Assembly (NCBI RefSeq): GCF_028204155.1
Contig: NZ_JAQLOI010000001.1
Location: forward strand, 2,914,001-2,978,000
Source: Vibrio algarum
GTDB taxonomy: Bacteria; Pseudomonadota; Gammaproteobacteria; Enterobacterales; Vibrionaceae
Length of the DNA: 64,000 bases
Direction of reading: 5' to 3'
The position numbers and the translations under genes were made by a program. This document shows, piece by piece, positions 7,773 to 16,483 of the stretch (position 1 is its first letter; each line of letters opens with the position of its first letter). A model generated the notes under the pieces. The model worked only from the letters and a program-made list of their open reading frames with translations, was not told the DNA's origin and made no database searches.

Positions 7773-9347
7773 ATGAGTGAACTCAACCTTGCAGGTCGGC
7801 AAGAAATTCTCAAGCAGATCGACCAATTTAAATTACAATTAGAAGAAGCAAGACTTAAACACCGCGATGCGTCTTTTAAGCATTCAAGGGAAGCGCAAGT
7901 CCTGAAGAGGGTTGTAACTAACCTAAGTACCGCGTGTTTGGGGTACAATAGTGATCTTGATGAAGCGGTATGTTCACTGAAATCGGCATTTCAGCAACAA
8001 CAAGATATCTCCAAACTGATTCCCCGATTGGCGGTTCTAGAGCGCATGCTCAAACAAAACAATAATACGATGGAAAAACAAAAAGTTCATTTAGATAAAA
8101 GAGTAAGACACAGCGGTGAAACACTGCAACGCATACCTGGGCTACCCGCTCAGCTTAAGCGTGACTTAAGAAACTTATTGAGCTTCCCATCAGTTAAAAA
8201 CCATAACCAACTGGACCAAGCTACTCGACTACTCACTATTTATGAAAGAGCTATTAAGATTATTACGTCTAGTAGCGCACATTCATTGCAAAAGACACCC
8301 GAAGTCAATCAAGAACTACTCAACAAGTTAGCCGAAGAATTACAACACCTAATCAGTGAGCTTGATTTTGATGGTGAATCTGGTGACCTACTCAATGACA
8401 TTAGAATCAAATTATTAGTCGGAGTGGGAACTGAAGCACTGATAGAGCTAACTTTACAAATACTCAAATTGGTTATTGAGGGAACGCATTACGAGCGAAA
8501 AACATCCGAACAGTTCTTAACTCAGGTCAATAGCTCATTAAATAACGTGATTAAAAGTTCAAATCAAAATACAGAACAAGCTTACTCCTATTCAGAGCAC
8601 AGAAAACAAATGGCAACTGAGCTATTGGATATATCCACAGAGAGTCAAAGTGCTCTTGATGCAGCAATAGACCTAGAAACAGCGAGATCGGCTGTAAAAC
8701 CGTTACTTGATCAAATTGCCATGCTAACTGAACGCCTTAAACACAATGAGCAAAGAGAAAGCTCCGTCATTGAAAGAATGCAGCATAACAATCGTCAAAT
8801 GGAAGGGCTGTACGAATTAACCCAAGAACATAGACGACGTATCGATGATCAAGCAAAACGAATTCTCATCGACCCCTTAACCAAAGTATTTAATAGGACT
8901 GCCTTCCTCGAAAGACTTGAAGTTGAATACCACAAATGGATTAGAGCACAAAATAAAATTAGCCTTGTTCTTTTCGATATTGATAAATTCAAGTCTCTTA
9001 ATGACAGTTTTGGTTACACAGCCGGTGACAAAGCCTTAAAAATAATCGCCAGAACCATAACTAAAGAGGCTAGAGATATAGACGTTGTTGCTCGTTTCTC
9101 TGGCGAAGAGTTTATCTTAATTCTTCCAGACATTGATTTAAAAGAGAGCAGATCACTCATTGAAAAAATACAATTACATATCAGTCGGCTGCCGTTTAAG
9201 TTCCGTGACCAAAGTATCAGTGTAACTGCCTCCGCTGCCTGCACAACGCTAAAAGATACAGACACACCAGAAGAAGTAATAGATAGGCTTAATCTTTTAC
9301 TCAATGAATCAAAACGCAAAGGCACAAATCAGATAGTCATCAAATAA
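7773..9347 (+). CDS. GGDEF-domain protein (probable diguanylate cyclase) with SGEEF site
   Basis: A 524-residue soluble protein. About 350 residues of helical, largely coiled-coil sequence precede a C-terminal GGDEF domain that starts at DPLTKVFNRTAF. Metal- and substrate-binding features are present (LFDIDKFKSLNDSFGY). The active-site loop reads RFSGEEF, with Ser443 in place of the first Gly. Cyclases with A or S at this position have been reported active, so c-di-GMP synthesis is possible but not certain. No membrane segment or sensory domain is recognisable. It follows the degenerate GGDEF gene after 102 bases. The ribosome site is weak. Confidence 0.75.
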   Translation: MSELNLAGRQEILKQIDQFKLQLEEARLKHRDASFKHSREAQVLKRVVTNLSTACLGYNSDLDEAVCSLKSAFQQQQDISKLIPRLAVLERMLKQNNNTMEKQKVHLDKRVRHSGETLQRIPGLPAQLKRDLRNLLSFPSVKNHNQLDQATRLLTIYERAIKIITSSSAHSLQKTPEVNQELLNKLAEELQHLISELDFDGESGDLLNDIRIKLLVGVGTEALIELTLQILKLVIEGTHYERKTSEQFLTQVNSSLNNVIKSSNQNTEQAYSYSEHRKQMATELLDISTESQSALDAAIDLETARSAVKPLLDQIAMLTERLKHNEQRESSVIERMQHNNRQMEGLYELTQEHRRRIDDQAKRILIDPLTKVFNRTAFLERLEVEYHKWIRAQNKISLVLFDIDKFKSLNDSFGYTAGDKALKIIARTITKEARDIDVVARFSGEEFILILPDIDLKESRSLIEKIQLHISRLPFKFRDQSISVTASAACTTLKDTDTPEEVIDRLNLLLNESKRKGTNQIVIK

Positions 9348-9425
9348 TTTCTATTCCTTTTTCTTCTGTTCTAACTCATTTCTTATAAAAAAATTGCTTT
9401 TCGCTTGTACTCTTTCACCATTGAC

Positions 9426-9487
9426 GAGTATGGTTAAGTCTATAACCCTTAATCTTCAATAAGTTAAACCATACTCAATTAAGGGTT
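9426..9487 (+). other. two interleaved 10-bp inverted repeats upstream of ppnN
   Basis: GAGTATGGTT (9426-9435) pairs with AACCATACTC (9467-9476), and AACCCTTAAT (9444-9453) pairs with ATTAAGGGTT (9478-9487). The order A-B-A'-B' means the two hairpins exclude each other. The single base between A' and B' makes a full double-stem pseudoknot unlikely. It lies 45 bases before the ppnN start and could be an RNA switch or a DNA operator. Confidence 0.6.
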
Positions 9488-9531
9488 AATTCTATCCAAT
9501 AATAATACTTCCTATCGTAAGGAGGAACCAT

Positions 9532-10890
9532 ATGATGACACATATTAGCCCCGCGGGCAGTATGGACTTACTATCTCAATTAGAGGTAAAACGACTAAAA
9601 AAAGAGGCTACTAGCGACCTTTACCAACTCTACCGAAACTGTACATTAGCGGTACTCAACTCAGGTAGCCATACAGACAATTCACAAGAGCTGCTCGATA
9701 AACACAAAACATTTGATGTTGATGTAGTCAGTCGAGAGCGAGGCATAAAACTAGAACTTACCGACCCACCAAAAGATGCATTTGTGGATGGCACCATCAT
9801 TACTGGCATTCAAGAACATCTGTTCTCTGTTCTTCGCGATATTGTCTATGTAAATATGCATGTTTCCCGCATACACCGCGAAAACCAAGACGACCCAGAA
9901 CATATTACAAATTTAGTTTTTGCTATTTTAAGAAATGCTGGAGCGCTTCACCCCGGACTAGAGCCAAACTTAGTCGTGTGCTGGGGAGGCCACTCAATAA
10001 AGCCTAACGAATATCAGTACACGCGAGAAGTAGGCCATGAACTAGGCCTAAGAAACCTCAATATTTGTACTGGTTGTGGCCCTGGCGCGATGGAAGGGCC
10101 GATGAAAGGTGCTGCTATCGGTCATGCAAAGCAACGTAACGATGAACCTAGATATATTGGCCTAACCGAACCGTCCATTATTGCGGCAGAGCCACCAAAC
10201 CCTATTGTTAACGAACTCATTATTATGCCCGACATAGAAAAACGCCTAGAAGCGTTTGTTCGTATGGGGCACGGCATCGTTATTTTCCCTGGAGGGCCAG
10301 GAACCGCGGAAGAGTTGTTATATATCTTAGGTATTATGATGCATCCAGACAATGCGGCCCAACCGATTCCTATTGTGTTAACAGGACCAAAAGAGAGTGA
10401 AGCCTATTTTCGTTCTATTGACGAGTTTGTTGCAGATACTCTTGGGAAACAGGCACAAAAACACTATCAGATCGTTGTAGACGATCCTGAAAAAGCCGCT
10501 CGAATAATCAAAGAAGGTATTCCAAACGTTCGAGAGCATCGAAAAGAAACTGAAGACGCCTATAGCTACAATTGGTCGTTAACGGTATCTCCTGAGTTTC
10601 AAAAACCGTTTAACCCAACACACGAAAATATGGCGAACTTAGATCTACATATGGATCAGCCGACTGAATTATTGGCTTCAAACCTTCGTAAAGCCTTTTC
10701 AGGCATAGTGGCCGGAAATGTCAAAGCCGAAGGTATAAAAGAGATTGAAGAACATGGTCCTTTTATTATTAATGGTGATTCAGCCCTAATGGAAAAAATG
10801 GACAAACTGCTCAACGACTTCGTTTCTCAGCAAAGAATGAAGTTACCGGGTTCTGAATATGTTCCATGCTATAAAATCGCAAGTGATTGA
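9532..10890 (+). CDS. ppnN: pyrimidine/purine nucleotide 5'-monophosphate nucleosidase PpnN
   Basis: PpnN (YgdH) cleaves nucleoside monophosphates to the base and ribose 5-phosphate; in E. coli it is stimulated by (p)ppGpp. The 452-residue length is typical. The LOG-family signature PGGPGTAEEL lies near residue 256, after an N-terminal domain and a FARILRN-like strand; the C-terminal DUF3412-type part is present. A very strong ribosome site (GGAGG) precedes the ATG at 9532; a second ATG follows immediately. The gene sits just upstream of xni on the same strand, as in other vibrios. Confidence 0.9.
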   Translation: MMTHISPAGSMDLLSQLEVKRLKKEATSDLYQLYRNCTLAVLNSGSHTDNSQELLDKHKTFDVDVVSRERGIKLELTDPPKDAFVDGTIITGIQEHLFSVLRDIVYVNMHVSRIHRENQDDPEHITNLVFAILRNAGALHPGLEPNLVVCWGGHSIKPNEYQYTREVGHELGLRNLNICTGCGPGAMEGPMKGAAIGHAKQRNDEPRYIGLTEPSIIAAEPPNPIVNELIIMPDIEKRLEAFVRMGHGIVIFPGGPGTAEELLYILGIMMHPDNAAQPIPIVLTGPKESEAYFRSIDEFVADTLGKQAQKHYQIVVDDPEKAARIIKEGIPNVREHRKETEDAYSYNWSLTVSPEFQKPFNPTHENMANLDLHMDQPTELLASNLRKAFSGIVAGNVKAEGIKEIEEHGPFIINGDSALMEKMDKLLNDFVSQQRMKLPGSEYVPCYKIASD

Positions 10891-10975
10891 TAAACATAAT
10901 TTAGGTAGAATAGATTCTTACTTTTAGAATTTATTCTCCTAAATTGAATTCAATAACTATTTTTATTGGAAAACT

Positions 10976-11746
10976 ATGTCTATTCATCTAGTGATCATCG
11001 ATGCTCTTAACCTTATCAGACGAGTTCACTCTGCCCAACCTGATCCAACAGACATTACCAGAACAATAGAGACAACCAAAAGAACACTTCATCGTATTCT
11101 ATCCGAATCGGCACCGACTCATATTATTGCTGTCTTTGACCATCACCTCCAAGACAGAGGTTGGAGAGCAAAGCTCTTACCCAAATACAAACAGAATCGT
11201 AAACCTATGCCAGAACCGCTACAGCAAGGTTTAGACAGTATTCAGGAGGCCTGGTGGGAACTTGGTATAGATTCACTCTTATCTGAGGGAGATGAGGCTG
11301 ATGATCTAGTTGCGACACTTGCCGTTAAAGTTGCACAACACGGAGAGACCGTAACCATCGTCTCTACAGACAAAGGTTACTGTCAACTTCTAGCCCCTAC
11401 CTTACAAATTAGAGACTATTTTCAGCATCGTTGGTTAGATGCCACTTTTGTAGAAAAGGAATTTGGCGTAAAGCCAAGCCAACTCTCTGACTACTGGGGA
11501 TTAACTGGCGTTAGCTCTAGTCAAGTAACTGGTATTCCAGGCATAGGACCAAAAGCAGCAAAAGAGATCCTCAATCAATTTAGCAATATTGAAGAAGCGT
11601 ATCGTTCTGATGAACTTGCTGAAAAGTATCGTAAAAAGTTTGATGAACATATAGAGCTAGCCAGGGTATGCAAGCAGATATCATCACTCAAGACCGATGT
11701 ACAATTAGGGTTTAACTTGCAGGATATTCGATACAACACTAATTAA
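10976..11746 (+). CDS. xni: flap endonuclease Xni
   Basis: Xni (YgdG/ExoIX) is a 5' flap endonuclease of the polymerase I 5'-nuclease family. The 256-residue product has the acidic cluster of the nuclease (EGDEADDLVATLA), the STDKGYCQLL strand and the helix-three-turn-helix GIPGIGPKAA that binds the DNA backbone. As in E. coli Xni, the protein is shorter than the PolA 5'-nuclease domain. It is convergent with rlmM, with a long hairpin in the gap. Confidence 0.9.
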   Translation: MSIHLVIIDALNLIRRVHSAQPDPTDITRTIETTKRTLHRILSESAPTHIIAVFDHHLQDRGWRAKLLPKYKQNRKPMPEPLQQGLDSIQEAWWELGIDSLLSEGDEADDLVATLAVKVAQHGETVTIVSTDKGYCQLLAPTLQIRDYFQHRWLDATFVEKEFGVKPSQLSDYWGLTGVSSSQVTGIPGIGPKAAKEILNQFSNIEEAYRSDELAEKYRKKFDEHIELARVCKQISSLKTDVQLGFNLQDIRYNTN

Positions 11747-11749
11747 TTG

Positions 11750-11786
11750 ACCACTATTTAACCTAAGCTACAGGTTAAATAGTGGT
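11750..11786. terminator. 15-bp hairpin between convergent xni and rlmM
   Basis: ACCACTATTTAACCT pairs perfectly with AGGTTAAATAGTGGT across a 7-base loop. There is no T-run on either strand, so it may be a weak bidirectional terminator or a 3'-end protecting stem for both transcripts. Confidence 0.5.
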
Positions 11787-11850
11787 GGCAGAAGATAATA
11801 ATTCTAGTCGACACCAAGCACATGATGTCTAAGGCTCGTATGGTTAAGCA

Positions 11851-12942
11851 CTACCTTGGCGAGATATTCGATAGGCACTGAATATGCACCGTGATCTCTT
11901 CTCTATCATGATACAAATGTTTCGCTTGAAGCCTATATTTCACCTCATGTTCTTTGAGAAAATACTTAAGATTTTCAATATCTTCTAAAACTTCATCATA
12001 ACGGCCCTTCATAGGCAGTTTAAGATTGAATATTGCCTCCTTCGCTAAACCACGAATGATCCACTCTCCCATTAACTGAGCGACGCGAGAGGGCTTTTCT
12101 ATCATATCGCACACAAGCCATGTTATGTTTTTCTTTTGAGGTTCAAACTTAAAACCATCTTCCATATGGTGTTTAACCTGTCCGGTCTCCATCAAGCTAT
12201 CTGCCATCATGCCATTATCGATAGCATGTACAAACATCGAACGCTTAACCAGTTGATATGTCCAACCGCCAGGACAAGCACCTAAGTCAACCGCCCACAT
12301 TCCGGCAGCTAAACGAGTATCCCATTCATCTCTAGGAATAAATACGTGAAATGCCTCTTCAAGCTTTAATGTTGAGCGACTTGGCGCATCAGAAGGAAAC
12401 TTCAGTCTTGGAATCCCCATAAAAAAGGCAGAACTATTATCAGGGTAAGAGTAACCTAAGAAACAGTGCCCTGGAGCAACAAAACAGACATGTAGAACGG
12501 GTTTCTTGGCATTCTCTTTCTTATATAGCAACCCTTTTCCTCTCATCGCCTGACGAAGAGGAACAGTAAATTTACGACAAAACTTAAGCAATTCTTTCGC
12601 TTCATTGGTGTCTGGGGTTTCTATACGGATATCGCCACAGGTTGGAAAAGCGTCAATACTATCCAGTGTCATCAATATCGGTGAAATTCGATCATCGCTT
12701 GGTAGATCTTGAAACTCGGCTGCTACCGCAAACATTTGACGCGCAAATATTAACGCCTGAAAATCTATTTTTTTAATCAGCGCGTCAGCATCGCCTTCTT
12801 GATAGCACTCAAAAAATACATAACCTTGGTTTTTCTTAATCCTAGGAAAACCAAAAATTTCTAATTGATTCGCCTTATCTTGAATTTCACCTGCACACTC
12901 TTTTTCAAAGCCTGAACGGCAATAAAGCATCACTTGTTTCAC
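11851..12942 (-). CDS. rlmM: 23S rRNA 2'-O-ribose methyltransferase RlmM
   Basis: RlmM (YgdE) methylates the ribose of C2498 in 23S rRNA using S-adenosylmethionine. The 363-residue protein has an N-terminal THUMP-like part and a Rossmann methyltransferase domain with WAVDLGACPGGWTYQL as the SAM-binding motif. KLPMKGRYDEV holds the downstream catalytic lysine. It starts with GTG at 12942, overlapping the ygdD stop (GTGA), so the two are translationally coupled. Confidence 0.92.
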   Translation of the reverse strand: MKQVMLYCRSGFEKECAGEIQDKANQLEIFGFPRIKKNQGYVFFECYQEGDADALIKKIDFQALIFARQMFAVAAEFQDLPSDDRISPILMTLDSIDAFPTCGDIRIETPDTNEAKELLKFCRKFTVPLRQAMRGKGLLYKKENAKKPVLHVCFVAPGHCFLGYSYPDNSSAFFMGIPRLKFPSDAPSRSTLKLEEAFHVFIPRDEWDTRLAAGMWAVDLGACPGGWTYQLVKRSMFVHAIDNGMMADSLMETGQVKHHMEDGFKFEPQKKNITWLVCDMIEKPSRVAQLMGEWIIRGLAKEAIFNLKLPMKGRYDEVLEDIENLKYFLKEHEVKYRLQAKHLYHDREEITVHIQCLSNISPR

Positions 12943-13346
12943 TGAGTAACCTCATTTATATGTAATGCTGAGTACACAAAGAAAACCCAGCCAAACAGAA
13001 ACATAACACCACCCAATGGGGTGATAGGACCAAACCACTTAAATCCTGTTAGTGCAAGCCCATAAAGGCTGCCACTAAAACAAAGGATGCCGATAATAAA
13101 GCAAATTGCCGCTCTGAAAAGCCCTTTTTGCACTTTTTCGTTAGATTTAAACCTCAGAAAGATAGCGCAAGCTATTATAGCGAAGGTATGAAGAGCTTGA
13201 TAATGTACGCCGGTTTCAAAAACAGACAGTAAATATTCCGATAGCATCGGCTTTAAAGCATGGGCAGCAAGTGCGCCTAAAGCCACAAAAACAAAGCCTG
13301 AGATCCCCGAAATAATCAGCAATTTTGATGATAAATTACTATTCAT
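12939..13346 (-). CDS. ygdD: DUF423 inner membrane protein YgdD
   Basis: A small four-helix inner membrane protein of the DUF423 family (YgdD in E. coli), function unknown. The GFVFVALGALAAHAL and PLGGVMFLFGW helices are typical. I choose the start at 13346 because AAGG lies 8 bases before it and it gives 135 residues, near the family length of about 131. The longer in-frame starts lie inside gcvA. It sits between gcvA and rlmM, as in E. coli. Confidence 0.85.
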   Translation of the reverse strand: MNSNLSSKLLIISGISGFVFVALGALAAHALKPMLSEYLLSVFETGVHYQALHTFAIIACAIFLRFKSNEKVQKGLFRAAICFIIGILCFSGSLYGLALTGFKWFGPITPLGGVMFLFGWVFFVYSALHINEVTQ

Positions 13347-13356
13347 TTTAATGGCC

Positions 13357-14268
13357 TTATTCGTCATCGTGAAATTCTTCTTGCTCACTGGCGGCTTTGG
13401 CTATCATCCAATCACGAAATGTCGCAATTCTTCCAACATCAGCTTGGCTTTCATGGCACACGACATAAAAAGAATTCTTACTTAACAAAACTTCGTCAAA
13501 GGGAGAAACTAGCCTTCCCGCATCCAATTCTGGCTGAGCCAGTACATTATTACCAAGCGCTACACCTTGACCATGAACAGCCGCTTGTAACACCATAGTT
13601 GAGTGACTAAAGATTGGGCCATGATTCACATTGATTCCTTCAACCCCATTGTTTTTTACATACTGCTTCCACTCTTTTCGCGATGTATCGTGCAACAACG
13701 TATGATTTTTCAAATCGGCTAATCTACTAAGCGGTTTTTCCGACATCATTAAACTTGGCGAACATAGTGGAATCAAGAACTCTTGATATAGCTTATCTAT
13801 TCTGAGGCCAGGCCAACTGCCACGACCATAATAAATGGCCACATCTATGTCATCGGTTAAAAAGTTATCATCTGAATCTACGGCTTTAATACGAACATCA
13901 ATATCTGGCTCTTGTTGATTAAAATCAGCCAATCTAGGAACCAACCATTGAATAGCGAAACTAGGCGGTAAACTAATAGTAAGCGCGCCTTTTTCGCTTC
14001 TCTCTAGTACCTTATCAGTGGCTGCAGCAATCGCACCAAAGATGTCTTTAATATCAAGAAAATAACTTTGGCCTTCCTCTGTAAGCAATAACGACCGATT
14101 CCTACGTCGAAATAGTTTAAGCCCGAGAAACTCTTCGATAGACTTAATCTGATGACTCACCGCAGCTTGAGTCACAAATAATTCTTCTGCTGCCCGTGTA
14201 AAACTCAGGTGTCGCGCAGCGGCTTCAAATACCTTTAAGGAGTTTAGCGGTGGTAATCTTCTAGACAT
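13357..14268 (-). CDS. gcvA: LysR-type regulator GcvA
   Basis: GcvA is the LysR-type regulator of the glycine cleavage system and of the GcvB small RNA. The 303-residue protein has the N-terminal winged helix (LNSLKVFEAAARHLSFTRAA, then TQAAVSHQIKSIE) and a LysR substrate-binding domain. The gcvB RNA starts divergently 92 bases away, the same arrangement as in E. coli, which strongly supports the name. Confidence 0.88.
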   Translation of the reverse strand: MSRRLPPLNSLKVFEAAARHLSFTRAAEELFVTQAAVSHQIKSIEEFLGLKLFRRRNRSLLLTEEGQSYFLDIKDIFGAIAAATDKVLERSEKGALTISLPPSFAIQWLVPRLADFNQQEPDIDVRIKAVDSDDNFLTDDIDVAIYYGRGSWPGLRIDKLYQEFLIPLCSPSLMMSEKPLSRLADLKNHTLLHDTSRKEWKQYVKNNGVEGINVNHGPIFSHSTMVLQAAVHGQGVALGNNVLAQPELDAGRLVSPFDEVLLSKNSFYVVCHESQADVGRIATFRDWMIAKAASEQEEFHDDE

Positions 14269-14324
14269 TTCAGCCCTTACTTATTATTCATTAGTTTTTT
14301 TATCTGAAGCATTATAAAATGTCC

Positions 14325-14354
14325 ATTGCTTGACGGCTAGAGAAATTCTATATT
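14325..14354 (+). promoter_or_regulatory. gcvB promoter
   Basis: TTGCTT, a 17-base spacer and TATATT (14349-14354) precede the inferred gcvB start at about 14361. GcvA would be expected to bind just upstream, between this promoter and its own gene. Confidence 0.6.
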
Positions 14355-14360
14355 TCGTCC

Positions 14361-14563
14361 CGCAACGTTAGCCTGAACGGCTTGGTTTCTTACCAATTGG
14401 TTAATGTTGCGATGTTGTGTTTGCAAATCTCGAATTCGAGTTAGGTAGAATCTACCTAGGATTTCCATCAATCTAATTGATGCAAAACCATACTTCCTGT
14501 ATTAATTTGACCTGTCTGTCAAAGAATTTATTTTTGCACTGTCTATATGGCAGTGCTTTTTTT
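14361..14563 (+). ncRNA. gcvB: GcvB small regulatory RNA
   Basis: GcvB is an Hfq-dependent RNA that represses many amino-acid and peptide transporter mRNAs. Hallmarks shared with E. coli GcvB are the GU-rich R1 seed GATGTTGTGTTTGCAA (14412-14427) and the paired TAGGTAGAATCTACCTA hairpin. ACTTCCTGTA and the seed CCTGTCTGTC (R2) follow. The terminator GCACTG...CAGTGC (14536-14556) is followed by a seven-base T-run. It is divergent from gcvA. The 5' end is inferred from the promoter; the 3' end from the T-run. Confidence 0.92.
14536..14563 (+). terminator. gcvB terminator
   Basis: GCACTG (14536-14541) and CAGTGC (14551-14556) form the stem, followed by seven T. Confidence 0.85.
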
Positions 14564-14596
14564 GCGTCTACTAAATAGCTTAAACTCAACACAAAT

Positions 14597-14627
14597 AAAA
14601 AAACCAACAATAAAATGTTGGCTTTTT
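14597..14627 (-). terminator. thiI terminator
   Basis: CCAACA (14604-14609) and TGTTGG (14616-14621) form a hairpin followed on the minus strand by a run of seven T, 29 bases after the thiI stop. Confidence 0.8.
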
Positions 14628-14655
14628 AGATAAACAACACGCTAGTAATAATGTT

Positions 14656-16104
14656 CTAAGGTCTATACACCTTCACATTATCAAAGCCTTGTTCTTTCAA
14701 ATAGAGCGCTTGTAAACGGCTCATCACGCCACGGTCACAATACAGCAGATAGTCTTTAGTTTGGTCTAAATCGCCAAACTTAGTGGCCAGCTTGTAAAAT
14801 GGTAAGTGTTGAACCTCTACACCATCAATCACCAAAGGACTTTCATCTTCTTCGTCCGGGCTACGAATATCTAAAACAACCGCATCACCGTCCAGATCAG
14901 AAACCAGTTCTACATCTGGAACTTGCGCTTGACTCTCCTTCTCTATATCACGGATATCCATTACGCGAGCGTTATAAACCACTTTCTCTAAAACAGAAAA
15001 GTCGAAGTTTTCTTCTTCTTTTTCTAATTTCTCTTTGATCGCTTTTACAGTTGGCTTTTTAGAAATCACACCGCAATATTCAGGCATCACTTTAGCAAAG
15101 TCTTCTGTTCCAATCACACGAGCTAAATCGATAATATCTTCTTTGTCCCAGTTAATTAATGGTCTTAGAATCAGTGTATCGGTTACTCGATCAATGTGAC
15201 GTAGATTAGTCAGTGTTTGACTAGACACCTGCCCTAACGCTTCACCAGTAATCAAAGCTTGAATACCGAATTTCTCAGCTAAAAGACCACCAGCGCGCAT
15301 AAACATACGTTTAAGCACAACGCCCATTTGGCCGTCATCAACTTTCTCTAAAATCTCAGCGACTACTGGTTCAAAATCGACCGAGATAAATTTAACCTTG
15401 GCTGACGAGCCGTATTTATTCCACAAGAAATGAGCTACTTGCTTCACGCCTATTTCATGTGCTGGGCCACCTAGATTAAAGAAGCAGTAATGTGTTTTGG
15501 AGCCGCGTTTAATATGTAGGTAACTAGAAACACCAGAATCAAAACCACCAGAAATCAAGCTCAATACATCTTCTTGAGTACCTAGAGGAAAACCGCCTAA
15601 CCCTTTATAACGTGCAATAACTTGGTTTAGCTTCTCGTTAGCAACCTCAATATTAACTGTAACATCTGGGTTATTAAGTTTAACCTTAGCGCTTGCAACA
15701 GCCTGATTCAGACCACCACCAACATAACGTTCAAGTTCGATAGAGGTAAATTCGTGTTTACCACGACGTTTAGCTCGTACTACAAACGTTTTGTCTTCGA
15801 TTAATTTGCCACTCAGCTCCAACACCTGTTCATAGATATTATGCATATCTGTAAATTCAGACTGCTGAACCTCCAATACGTGGTGAATACCGGGCGTATG
15901 AGTAAGCACAGTTAAAACTTCTTGGTAATACTCATCACTACTAGCTGTTACTTCAATGTGATCACGACGGTTGAATACAGCAACAGATTCTGTTCTACGT
16001 TGGATAATAATTCGAAGATTACATTCCAAAATACGTGTGAAACGCTTACGCACTGATTCACTTTTAACAAAAATCTCTGGATGGGGCTTAACAATAAATT
16101 TCAT
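14656..16104 (-). CDS. thiI: tRNA 4-thiouridine synthase / sulfurtransferase ThiI
   Basis: ThiI makes 4-thiouridine at position 8 of tRNA and supplies sulfur for the thiamine thiazole. The 482 residues (same as E. coli) contain an N-terminal ferredoxin-like/THUMP region and the PP-loop SGGFDSGVSS. They also hold the cysteine of EYCGVIS and a C-terminal rhodanese domain with the active-site cysteine in LYCDRGVMS. I start at MKFIVKPHPEIF (16104), the family start; an in-frame ATG 48 bases upstream exists but adds atypical residues. No TPP riboswitch is visible. Confidence 0.92.
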   Translation of the reverse strand: MKFIVKPHPEIFVKSESVRKRFTRILECNLRIIIQRRTESVAVFNRRDHIEVTASSDEYYQEVLTVLTHTPGIHHVLEVQQSEFTDMHNIYEQVLELSGKLIEDKTFVVRAKRRGKHEFTSIELERYVGGGLNQAVASAKVKLNNPDVTVNIEVANEKLNQVIARYKGLGGFPLGTQEDVLSLISGGFDSGVSSYLHIKRGSKTHYCFFNLGGPAHEIGVKQVAHFLWNKYGSSAKVKFISVDFEPVVAEILEKVDDGQMGVVLKRMFMRAGGLLAEKFGIQALITGEALGQVSSQTLTNLRHIDRVTDTLILRPLINWDKEDIIDLARVIGTEDFAKVMPEYCGVISKKPTVKAIKEKLEKEEENFDFSVLEKVVYNARVMDIRDIEKESQAQVPDVELVSDLDGDAVVLDIRSPDEEDESPLVIDGVEVQHLPFYKLATKFGDLDQTKDYLLYCDRGVMSRLQALYLKEQGFDNVKVYRP

Positions 16105-16483
16105 ATGTGGTTTCGCTAAATAAAATACAAGGATGTCGCATTTTTCTAGCATAAAGCTAGAAAACTAAGGCGCAACACTATACACGAATTAAAGGATAAT
16201 TTAAAAAATTAAAAAAACCAAAGAAGTAATCTAAGACTATTTTTTAAGGTCAGGTTATTAGCATTACTTGGTTCAAACTATCTAATCTTTTCTCCCTCAG
16301 TTACAAAAGTTACAAAAGCCACAATTAGTTACAATAACTCGCGACACTGATTTCCTTCTTGAATCAATTGATAGACTGCATCAATAAAGAATAACCTTAC
16401 AAATTCCACCTATTTATCTTTCAAGTGAGAAAACTGGGCGAATTTGTATAAAAACAAATCATAATTTCAAGTAAGGATAAATA
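16105..16483. promoter_or_regulatory. thiI-dcuB divergent intergenic region with GTTACAA repeats
   Basis: GTTACAA occurs at 16300-16306, 16309-16315 and 16328-16334, with start-to-start spacings of 9 and 19 bases, about one and two helical turns. The spacing suggests a response regulator binding in tandem upstream of dcuB. DcuR-type regulators bind AT-rich tandem sites, so the DcuR-like protein encoded nearby is a candidate. No other gene is seen in this gap. Confidence 0.4.

Noticed and set aside
9426..9487. H-type pseudoknot
   Set aside because: The interleaved repeats have the right order, but only one base joins the second and fourth strands, too short to span a 10-bp stem. Alternative hairpins are more realistic.
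16105..16483. FNR box before dcuB
   Set aside because: TTGAT and ATCAA occur near 16370-16385 but with a 7-base gap rather than 4, so the site does not fit.
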